From Coriobacteriales bacterium (GTDB taxonomy: Bacteria; Actinomycetota; Coriobacteriia; Coriobacteriales; UBA8131), in assembly GCA_031268525.1 (NCBI GenBank), contig JAIRXA010000181.1, positions 1-5,599 of the forward strand: a stretch of DNA of 5,599 nt, in the 5' to 3' direction. Positions 1-5,072 of the stretch are shown piece after piece. Each line of letters opens with the position of its first letter. The stretch's first letter is position 1. Under the pieces are notes generated by a model. It was not told the origin of the DNA, searched no databases, and was given only the letters and a program-made list of their open reading frames with translations. Made by a program: the position numbers and the translations under genes.

Positions 1-168
1 CCCGATGATGACGTGATCTCCTCCTGTTACCGCTTGCCACGTCATCACAAAGACCCCTTTGACAGAATGCTGTTCTGGCAGGCAATACGGGATGACTGCA
101 TCCTGCTCACAGAGGATGCGCATGCCAGGTTGTACGAGCAGGATGGCTTGCGAATCTGCGGTGGCTGA
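1..168 (+). CDS. PIN-domain protein, VapC/PilT-like toxin, C-terminal fragment
   Basis: Frame 1 is open from the first base to a TGA at 166-168 and gives the last 55 residues of a protein whose start lies outside the window. The segment LPRHHKDPFDRML (residues 12-24), followed by a helix (FWQAIRD) and ILLTEDA (residues 34-40), matches the end of PIN-domain RNases of the type II toxin-antitoxin class, where the usual wording is LP-HH-DPFDRxLxAQA...LxTxD. Asp18, Asp21 and Asp39 are the likely conserved acidic residues that help bind the catalytic metal. The known role of the family is Mg-dependent RNA cleavage, restrained by a small antitoxin usually encoded immediately upstream, here out of view. 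The fragment lies upstream of the rplM promoter and is probably an unrelated transcription unit. The family call is fairly secure; activity and the presence of an antitoxin are inference. Confidence 0.8.
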   Translation, partial: PDDDVISSCYRLPRHHKDPFDRMLFWQAIRDDCILLTEDAHARLYEQDGLRICGG

Positions 169-197
169 TTTTTGCTGAAAAACTGCTTCAGAGGCTG

Positions 198-217
198 TCG
201 GGGTAATTCGGGGTATT
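198..217. repeat. Imperfect 10-bp tandem repeat upstream of the rplM promoter
   Basis: TCGGGGTAAT at 198-207 is followed directly by TCGGGGTATT at 208-217, nine of ten bases identical. It lies in the non-coding stretch between the PIN gene and the rplM promoter. A regulatory role is not shown. Confidence 0.5.
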
Positions 218-268
218 CAACGTTTTGCACAAAATGGCCACAAACGGCCAGGCGCAGAGGTGTACAGA

Positions 269-284
269 GGTCGTAGGTCGTAGG
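269..284. repeat. Tandem GGTCGTA heptamer next to the -35 box
   Basis: GGTCGTA occurs at 269-275 and again at 276-282, followed by GG. The pair ends 3 bp before the TTGACG -35 box at 286. That position would suit an activator or repressor site, or simply upstream promoter sequence. Function is inference. Confidence 0.5.
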
Positions 285-285
285 T

Positions 286-314
286 TTGACGCGCTCGCTG
301 GCCTCGGATACAAT
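286..314 (+). promoter_or_regulatory. Sigma-70-type promoter of the rplM-rpsI operon
   Basis: TTGACG (286-291) and TACAAT (309-314) are separated by exactly 17 nt, and each differs from the consensus hexamer at one position. Transcription would start around 320-322, giving a leader of about 128 nt before the rplM start codon. This is the best promoter-like sequence in the window and suits a highly expressed ribosomal protein operon. glmM probably also depends on it, since no clear promoter is seen between rpsI and glmM. Confidence 0.8.
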
Positions 315-318
315 TTGA

Positions 319-337
319 GGGTTCGCTCTCGAAGCCC
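319..337 (+). promoter_or_regulatory. Possible 5'-end hairpin of the rplM leader
   Basis: GGGTTCG (319-325) can pair with CGAA-G-CCC (330-337), leaving a CTCT loop and one bulged G at 334. It would fall at or near the predicted transcript start, where such hairpins can stabilise mRNA. It is read by eye only, and the transcript start is predicted. Confidence 0.35.
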
Positions 338-390
338 CGTGAAACTTTGAGAATGACACCACCAGAGGCCCGCACACACAGAGAACCACG

Positions 391-430
391 GCGAGACGTC
401 CAGCTCAGCCCATCTCTTCGTCAGCCTCGC
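391..430 (+). promoter_or_regulatory. Possible stem-loop in the rplM leader, upstream of the RBS
   Basis: GCGA (391-394) can pair with TCGC (427-430), and GACG (395-398) with CGTC (419-422). This gives an eight-pair stem with a four-base bulge (423-426) and a loop of about 20 nt. It ends 8 nt before the Shine-Dalgarno sequence (439-443). Ribosomal protein leaders that bind their own product are known for L13 in Firmicutes, but I do not recognise that motif here. The role is therefore speculative. Confidence 0.25.
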
Positions 431-449
431 TATCATACGGAGGAATACC

Positions 450-884
450 GTGAGCACGTATTACGCCAAGAAAGGCGAAGTGCCGCGCGAATGGGTTCTG
501 ATCGACGCAACGGATCAGGTCTTGGGACGCGTGGCATCAGAGGTTGCCCAGATACTGAAGGGCAAGCGCAAGCCGCAGTACACACCACATATCGATACCG
601 GCGATTTTGTCGTTATCGTAAACGCAGAGAAGATCAAGGTAACGGGCGCCAAGGCGACCGACAAAGTCTATTATCGTCACAGTGGGTATCCGGGTGGCCT
701 GAAGTCCGAGACTTTTACCGAGGCGATGGCCAAGCACCCCGAGCGTGTTATCGAACGCGCCGTGAAGGGCATGCTGCCCAAGAACACTCTGGGCCGCGCG
801 ATGGGCAAGAAACTCAAGGTTTATGTGGGCCCCGATCATCCGCATAAGGCGCAGAACCCGCGCGAAATCAAGTTGGAGGCGTAA
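450..884 (+). CDS. rplM: Large ribosomal subunit protein uL13 (L13)
   Basis: The 144-residue product is the normal size for bacterial L13, a protein of the 50S subunit that binds 23S rRNA early in assembly. Family landmarks are the N-terminal WVLIDATDQVLGRVAS (about residues 15-30), the segment KRKPQYTPHIDTGDFVVIVNAEKI (about 39-62), the HSGYPGG loop and the MLPKNTLGR motif near residues 108-116. The end, YVGPDHPHKAQNP, is also typical. Translation starts at GTG 450, chosen because GGAGG lies at 439-443 with a 6-nt gap and the protein then has the family's usual N terminus. rpsI follows after 3 nt, the conserved rplM-rpsI pairing of bacteria, with its RBS inside the rplM 3' end. The -10/-35 promoter 140-160 nt upstream drives the operon. 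Nothing in the protein looks unusual. Confidence 0.98.
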   Translation: MSTYYAKKGEVPREWVLIDATDQVLGRVASEVAQILKGKRKPQYTPHIDTGDFVVIVNAEKIKVTGAKATDKVYYRHSGYPGGLKSETFTEAMAKHPERVIERAVKGMLPKNTLGRAMGKKLKVYVGPDHPHKAQNPREIKLEA

Positions 885-887
885 CAG

Positions 888-1292
888 ATGGCTGAGAAGA
901 CTACCAACGACGCGATCTACAGCGGTGTCGGTCGCCGCAAGAACGCCATCGTACGCGTACGCATCATGCCCGGCACGGGCAAAGTGACCATTAACGGTCG
1001 TGACGGCAAAGCCTACTTCGGGCGTGAGGCGCTGCTGAACTACGCGCTGACCCCCTTTAAGGTGACGGATACGATCGAGCATTTTGACGTCATTGCCATT
1101 GGAACGGGCGGCGGCATATCCGGACAGGCCGGTGCATTGCGTCACGGCATCGCCCGTGCGCTGCTCCAAGCCGGTGACTATCGCGCCGAGCTCAAGAAGG
1201 CTGGCTATCTGACGCGCGATCCTCGCATGGTCGAGCGCAAGAAGTATGGCCTGAAGAAAGCCCGGAAGCGTCCGCAGTTCTCCAAGCGCTGA
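888..1292 (+). CDS. rpsI: Small ribosomal subunit protein uS9 (S9)
   Basis: The 134-residue product is S9 of the 30S subunit, whose C-terminal tail reaches towards the P-site tRNA. Recognisable parts are YSGVGRRKNAIVRVRIMPGTGK (residues about 11-32), the central IGTGGGISGQAGALRHGIARAL block, and the basic tail DPRMVERKKYGLKKARKRPQFSKR ending in the family's Lys-Arg (positions 133-134). That terminal arginine is the residue known to contact tRNA in other bacteria. The ATG at 888 has GGAGG at 875-879, inside the last codons of rplM, with 8 nt of spacing. This and the 3-nt gap after rplM indicate translational coupling. Length and sequence are ordinary for the family. Confidence 0.98.
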   Translation: MAEKTTNDAIYSGVGRRKNAIVRVRIMPGTGKVTINGRDGKAYFGREALLNYALTPFKVTDTIEHFDVIAIGTGGGISGQAGALRHGIARALLQAGDYRAELKKAGYLTRDPRMVERKKYGLKKARKRPQFSKR

Positions 1293-1293
1293 G

Positions 1294-1326
1294 CTTTCTG
1301 CGGCACACCAACACAGAAAGGCCGCT
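1294..1326 (+). promoter_or_regulatory. Inverted repeat covering the glmM ribosome-binding site
   Basis: CTTTCTG (1294-1300) is the exact reverse complement of CAGAAAG (1314-1320), with 13 nt between. The right arm supplies the AGAAAGG Shine-Dalgarno sequence (1315-1321) for the glmM ATG at 1327. If the hairpin forms it would hide that site. The stem has only three G-C pairs and no U-tract follows, so it is not an intrinsic terminator. Confidence 0.4.
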
Positions 1327-2862
1327 ATGGCTCGCTATTTCGGTACCGACGGCGTCCGTGGTGTCGCTGGCGAGGAATTGACCTACGATCTGGCATTCGC
1401 ACTGGGCCAGGTAGCCACTGGGCTGCTTGGTCCAGTGCTTGTTATCGGGCGCGATACCCGCGCAAGCGGGACATGGCTCGAAGAAGCACTGGTGGCCGGT
1501 ATTGCCGCGGGTGATGTGCGCGGCGGCGATGGCGCGAGGAGCGGTGACACAAACGACGACGTTGACGACGCTTTGTGTAGGGGCAAACATCAGTCCGCCC
1601 GCAGAGGAAACGACTCGCACGATAGTGCGAATGGCGACGGCGAGAACGCTGGCGAGAGCGGAGACGCGCACAGCGACAAGCAAGCCCTGCTGGCTGGCGT
1701 CATTCCCACGCCTGCGGTCGCGCTCCTGGTACGCGAGCTTGGCGCGAATGGCGGCATCGTCATTAGCGCCTCGCACAATCCTCCGGAATACAACGGCATC
1801 AAGTTCTTTGACGCCGAGGGCTATAAACTGGATGCCGCCACTGAAGCTGCCTTTGAGAAGCGACTGACCGAGCTGCTGGAGCAGGGCACGCGCTCTGCCG
1901 CAATCGCAACCGCAACTCCTCCCTCTACCCCGACGCCCTGTCGCGGCAGCTCCCCTATCCTCAACGCTTCCGAGCGCTACGTCGCGCACGCGGTGGCGGC
2001 CATACGCGCCCGAGGGATCAACCTCGCGGGCCTCACGATCGCCATCGACTGCGCCCACGGCGCTGCCTTTCGCACAAGTCCCGAAGCGCTGCGGCAGTTG
2101 GGCGCTGAAGTCGCGGCCATCAATACCAGCTACGACGGCACGGACATCAATGTTGACTGTGGCTCCACCAATCTGACGCCTCTCAAACAACTCGTAGCGC
2201 AGGTCGGCGCCGATGTAGGTCTGGCACATGACGGCGACGCCGATCGCCTGATTGCCGTCGACGCCCACGGCGCTGAGATCGACGGAGATTTTATCGAGGC
2301 AATCTGCGCGCTTGACCTGCAAAAACGCAATGCCTTGCCCGACGACACGATCGTCTCAACCGTCATGTGCAACCTCGGCTTCACGCTGGCGATGCGCGAG
2401 CACGGCATCAAAGTCATCCAGACGGCAGTCGGTGACAGCAACGTATTGGCCAGAATGCGTGAGGGCGGCTATGCGCTCGGCGGCGAACAGTCTGGCCACA
2501 TGATCTTCCTTGAGCACAACTCCACCGGCGACGGCCTGATAACGGCTCTCATGCTGCTGGCCGCCATGCGCAGCGCACACCAACCCCTGCATGAGCTGGC
2601 CAGCGTAATGCGCAAGTATCCGCAGGTACTGCTCAACATACCTGATGTGGATAAAAGCGGGCTCGCCTCCAACACCGCTCTCCCGATTGCCGTAGCCGCC
2701 GCTGAAGAGCGGCTTCAGGCTTCAGGCGGCGGACGCGTCCTCCTGCGCCCTTCCGGCACTGAGCCGCTCATACGCGTGATGGTCGAAGCCGCCGACGAAG
2801 CTGTTGCCCTGCAAGAGGCCGAGGCTCTGGCGGCGCTGGTGGTTCAGGAGCTGGCCCTGTAA
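1327..2862 (+). CDS. glmM: Phosphoglucosamine mutase with extra low-complexity segments
   Basis: GlmM converts glucosamine-6-phosphate to glucosamine-1-phosphate in the cytosol, the second step towards UDP-GlcNAc. Family landmarks are the N terminus ARYFGTDGVRG, the active-site loop SASHNP with phosphorylated Ser149, the metal loop DGDADR at 302-307 (the DGDAD variant common in Actinobacteria), GGEQSGH, and the phosphate-binding RPSGTEPLIR at 474-483. The ATG at 1327 has AGAAAGG 5 nt upstream. The protein has 511 residues against about 445-450 for E. coli or B. subtilis GlmM. About 49 extra residues fall at 62-120, and about 12-15 more at 187-207 (Ala/Thr/Pro-rich). The reading frame is intact on both sides of each. 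A second oddity is GDSN at 369-372 where the family usually has GDRY. The gene lies 34 nt after rpsI and is probably co-transcribed with it. Confidence 0.95.
   Translation: MARYFGTDGVRGVAGEELTYDLAFALGQVATGLLGPVLVIGRDTRASGTWLEEALVAGIAAGDVRGGDGARSGDTNDDVDDALCRGKHQSARRGNDSHDSANGDGENAGESGDAHSDKQALLAGVIPTPAVALLVRELGANGGIVISASHNPPEYNGIKFFDAEGYKLDAATEAAFEKRLTELLEQGTRSAAIATATPPSTPTPCRGSSPILNASERYVAHAVAAIRARGINLAGLTIAIDCAHGAAFRTSPEALRQLGAEVAAINTSYDGTDINVDCGSTNLTPLKQLVAQVGADVGLAHDGDADRLIAVDAHGAEIDGDFIEAICALDLQKRNALPDDTIVSTVMCNLGFTLAMREHGIKVIQTAVGDSNVLARMREGGYALGGEQSGHMIFLEHNSTGDGLITALMLLAAMRSAHQPLHELASVMRKYPQVLLNIPDVDKSGLASNTALPIAVAAAEERLQASGGGRVLLRPSGTEPLIRVMVEAADEAVALQEAEALAALVVQELAL
1510..1686 (+). 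other. Gly/Asp/Asn/Ser-rich insertion within GlmM (residues 62-120)
   Basis: Between the helix LEEALVAGIAA and the strand-plus-loop LLAGVIPTPAV, where related enzymes have about ten residues, this protein has nearly sixty. By my count 33 of the 57 residues from 62 to 118 are Gly, Asp, Asn or Ser, with short stretches such as NDDVDD. It is hydrophilic and probably disordered. The flanking conserved sequence stays in the same frame, so it is an in-frame insertion and not a frameshift. No known domain is recognised in it. Confidence 0.75.
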
Positions 2863-2872
2863 CACGAGTAGA

Positions 2873-2916
2873 GTGAGAGGGGACGGCTTGTTCTGTGAGA
2901 GGGGACGGCTTGTTCT
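2873..2916. repeat. Perfect 22-bp tandem repeat, two copies, in the glmM-glmS spacer
   Basis: The unit runs 2873-2894 and is repeated without change or gap at 2895-2916. Its core is GGGGACGGCTTGTTCT. It starts 11 bp after the glmM stop codon. From memory, GGGGACGG-type words recur in intergenic regions of several anaerobes as dispersed palindromic repeats. That comparison is not checked here and no partner arm or transposase is visible. Confidence 0.9.
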
Positions 2917-2994
2917 TCGCGTATGTCGTACATTTACGAGGCGTAGAGGTACGAGAAAGTATGGGCACGAGGAATAGGGTCTCGGCCTTGAGCA

Positions 2995-3003
2995 TGGTAG
3001 AAT
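2995..3003 (+). promoter_or_regulatory. Extended -10 promoter for glmS
   Basis: TGGTAGAAT (2995-3003) fits the extended -10 pattern TGnTAnAAT. The region 16-18 nt upstream has no good -35 box (TAGGGT at 2975), as is common for extended -10 promoters. Transcription would start near 3010, leaving about 42 nt before the glmS ATG. This suggests glmS can be expressed separately from the ribosomal operon. Confidence 0.5.
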
Positions 3004-3051
3004 AACTCTTTACGCATCGTGCTCTTCGGCACTGAGAAAAGGAGCGACCCC

Positions 3052-5067
3052 ATGTGTGGAATCGTCGCCTATACGGGCACTACCGAAGCCATCGAGATAC
3101 TTCTGGCGGGCCTCAGGCGCCTGGAATATCGCGGTTATGATAGCGCTGGCATCGCCCTGCAGCGTCCCGCAGACAGAGCAGACACCCCGAATACCCCGAG
3201 TACTCCGAGTACCTCGAGCGTGGCCGACACAGCAACCCCCGCGTCCACCCTTGCAGCCGAGCCTCTCCAAGTCGTGCGCCGCAAGGGCCTCACAGAGCTT
3301 GTCACCGAAGCGGACGGCTCCACACGCAATAAGGGCATGATCGAACAGCTGACCGAAGCAGTCGCGGCTCTTGCCGACACCGACCCACTCAGGGGCACCT
3401 GCGGCATAGGTCACACACGCTGGGCGACGCATGGCATCCCAAGCGAGGACAACGCGCATCCGCACCGCGACTGCTCTGGACGCATTGCCGTCGTGCACAA
3501 TGGCATCATTGAAAACTATGCCAAGCTACGTCAACAGCTGACCGCCAAAGGCCATCACTTCGCTTCGCAGACTGACTCCGAGGTCATTGCGCATCTCATC
3601 GAAGAGCAGTGCGCAGGTAACGGCGGTAACCTCAGGGAAGCAGTGCGCACATCGGTCGCGCAGCTTTCTGGCAACTTCGCGCTGGCAATCATCTCCGCCG
3701 ATGAGCCTGGTACCATCGTCGTCACACGCAACGATATGCCGCTGGTGCTCGGCAGCTTTGAGGGCGGAGCCATTGCCGCCTCGGACAACGCAGCGATCAT
3801 CGAGTACACCCGCGACCTCATCTTCATTGACGACCGCTGTCTGGCCGTCCTGCACGAGACGGGTGCCATCGAGTACTATGATCCAGCCGGTGAGCCCTAC
3901 ATCCCGAGCGGTTACCACTTTGATGGCAGCATTGAAGACGCCCAAAAGGGCGGCTATCCTGACTTCTTCCTCAAGGAGATTCACGAGCAGCCGCGCGTCA
4001 TCCGTGACGTTATCGCCAATCGCTTTGACCTCAAGACGAAGACGCTCGTCTTTGATGAGTTGCCTCTCACCGACGCCGACCTCGCCGTCATTGATCGCCT
4101 CTACATCGTTGCCTGCGGCACCTCCTACCACGCTGGATTGATCGGCAAGTACCTCATTGAGAACTGGGCGCGCATTCCCGTTGAGGTTGAGGTGGCTTCG
4201 GAGTTTCGCTATCGCAACCCCATCGTCACGCCAAATACTCTTGTGCTCGCAATATCGCAATCTGGAGAGACAACTGATACGCTGGAGGCCGTCCGGCTCG
4301 CTCGACGCGCTGGAGCACATGTCGTCGCCATTACCAATCGTGTGGGCTCACTCATCACTCAGGAGGCCAACACGGTCTTTTACCTGCACGCACAGCTGGA
4401 GGTCAGTGTGGCCGCGACGAAGTCCTTTCTCGCACAGGTTGCGCTCATCACGCTGTTTGGCATGTTTCTGGCTCAGGAGCGCAGTCTACTCACCGGGCCA
4501 CAGATCGCTGAGATCTATGGCGAGATGAAGCAGCTGCCTGATCAGATCGAGCACATTCTGGCCAACACCTCCGCCATCAAGACCGCAGCCACCGCCTGCA
4601 AGGATGCCACCACCGCGCTGTTTATCGGTCGCGGTGTGGGAGCAACGACCTGTTATGAGGGAGCACTGAAACTCAAGGAGATCAGTTACCTGCACGCCGA
4701 AGCCTACGCCGGCGGCGAGATCAAGCACGGTCCCATCGCCCTGATCGACCCTCTTGGCTTGAACGATCCCAGCGCGCAGACGCCTGTGGTCGCCGTGGTC
4801 ACGCAATCCACAACCCGCGACAAGATGATAAGCAACATCGAGGAAATGAAGTCGCGTGGCGCTCAGATAATTGCGGTAGCTACCGAAGGTGACCGACGCA
4901 TAGCCGAGCTGGCTGACTTCGTGCTCTACATTCCACCCACCCGTGAATGTCTCTCGCCAATCACCGCAAGCGTACCTCTGCAACTGCTCGCCCGATACAT
5001 CGCCGAGATGCGCGGCACGAATATCGACCAACCTCGCAACCTCGCGAAGAGCGTGACGGTCGAGTGA
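3052..5067 (+). CDS. glmS: Glutamine-fructose-6-phosphate aminotransferase (isomerizing)
   Basis: GlmS makes glucosamine-6-phosphate from fructose-6-phosphate using glutamine nitrogen, the first step of the hexosamine pathway. ATG 3052 is chosen because Cys2 (MCGIV) must become the N-terminal nucleophile; AAAAGGAG ends 7 nt upstream. The open frame extends 33 nt further to GTG 3019, but that would abolish the active N terminus. The glutaminase domain shows LEYRGYDSAGIA (24-35), TRWATHG (122-128), Asn150-Gly151 of HNGIIEN and Asp175. Two sugar-isomerase (SIS) domains follow, with CGTSYHAG (355-362), SQSGETTDT (402-410), EGALKLKEISY and His559 of KHGP. The C-tail RNLAKSVTVE is canonical. At 671 residues it is about 60 longer than E. 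coli GlmS; most of the excess lies at residues 38-115, with a few more at 567-577. Confidence 0.97.
   Translation: MCGIVAYTGTTEAIEILLAGLRRLEYRGYDSAGIALQRPADRADTPNTPSTPSTSSVADTATPASTLAAEPLQVVRRKGLTELVTEADGSTRNKGMIEQLTEAVAALADTDPLRGTCGIGHTRWATHGIPSEDNAHPHRDCSGRIAVVHNGIIENYAKLRQQLTAKGHHFASQTDSEVIAHLIEEQCAGNGGNLREAVRTSVAQLSGNFALAIISADEPGTIVVTRNDMPLVLGSFEGGAIAASDNAAIIEYTRDLIFIDDRCLAVLHETGAIEYYDPAGEPYIPSGYHFDGSIEDAQKGGYPDFFLKEIHEQPRVIRDVIANRFDLKTKTLVFDELPLTDADLAVIDRLYIVACGTSYHAGLIGKYLIENWARIPVEVEVASEFRYRNPIVTPNTLVLAISQSGETTDTLEAVRLARRAGAHVVAITNRVGSLITQEANTVFYLHAQLEVSVAATKSFLAQVALITLFGMFLAQERSLLTGPQIAEIYGEMKQLPDQIEHILANTSAIKTAATACKDATTALFIGRGVGATTCYEGALKLKEISYLHAEAYAGGEIKHGPIALIDPLGLNDPSAQTPVVAVVTQSTTRDKMISNIEEMKSRGAQIIAVATEGDRRIAELADFVLYIPPTRECLSPITASVPLQLLARYIAEMRGTNIDQPRNLAKSVTVE
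3184..3219 (+). repeat. 9-bp tandem repeat encoding TPN-TPS-TPS-TSS within glmS
   Basis: Four imperfect 9-bp units (acc-ccg-aat, acc-ccg-agt, act-ccg-agt, acc-tcg-agc) encode residues 45-56 of GlmS. They form the core of a Thr/Pro/Ala/Ser-rich loop (about residues 38-71). In E. coli GlmS the same position is a short turn between two strands of the glutaminase domain. The unit size keeps the frame, so copy number could change without breaking the gene. Confidence 0.8.
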
Positions 5068-5072
5068 GTCCG

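Noticed and set aside
169..191. Intrinsic terminator after the PIN gene (TTTTTGCTGAAAAA or CTGAA/TTCAG)
   Set aside because: The stems are A/T-rich or only 5 bp and are not followed by a U-tract, so termination is not supported.
235..250. TGGCC-ACAAAC-GGCCA inverted repeat as operator or terminator
   Set aside because: The arms are only 5 bp and based on the self-complementary word GGCC, with no U-tract; chance is likely.
1510..1686. Double frameshift in glmM producing a false insertion
   Set aside because: Neither alternative frame across this stretch restores the expected short conserved sequence, so a true in-frame insertion is the simpler reading.
1192..2322. 376-codon open frame on the minus strand opposite glmM
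   Set aside because: It lies antisense to unmistakable GlmM coding sequence, shows no family motifs, and GC-rich codon bias often leaves such antisense frames open.
2873..2916. CRISPR array
   Set aside because: There are two copies only, with no spacer between them, and no cas gene is present.
3019..3051. Upstream GTG start for glmS adding 11 residues
   Set aside because: GlmS needs cysteine directly after the initiator Met as its nucleophile, and the RBS AAAAGGAG is placed for ATG 3052.
2863..3051. glmS ribozyme upstream of glmS
   Set aside because: The predicted leader is only about 42 nt and I see none of the ribozyme's conserved core; the element is typical of Firmicutes.
3526..4320. 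264-codon minus-strand frame opposite glmS
   Set aside because: It is fully antisense to conserved GlmS motifs, with no recognisable domain; it is a composition shadow.
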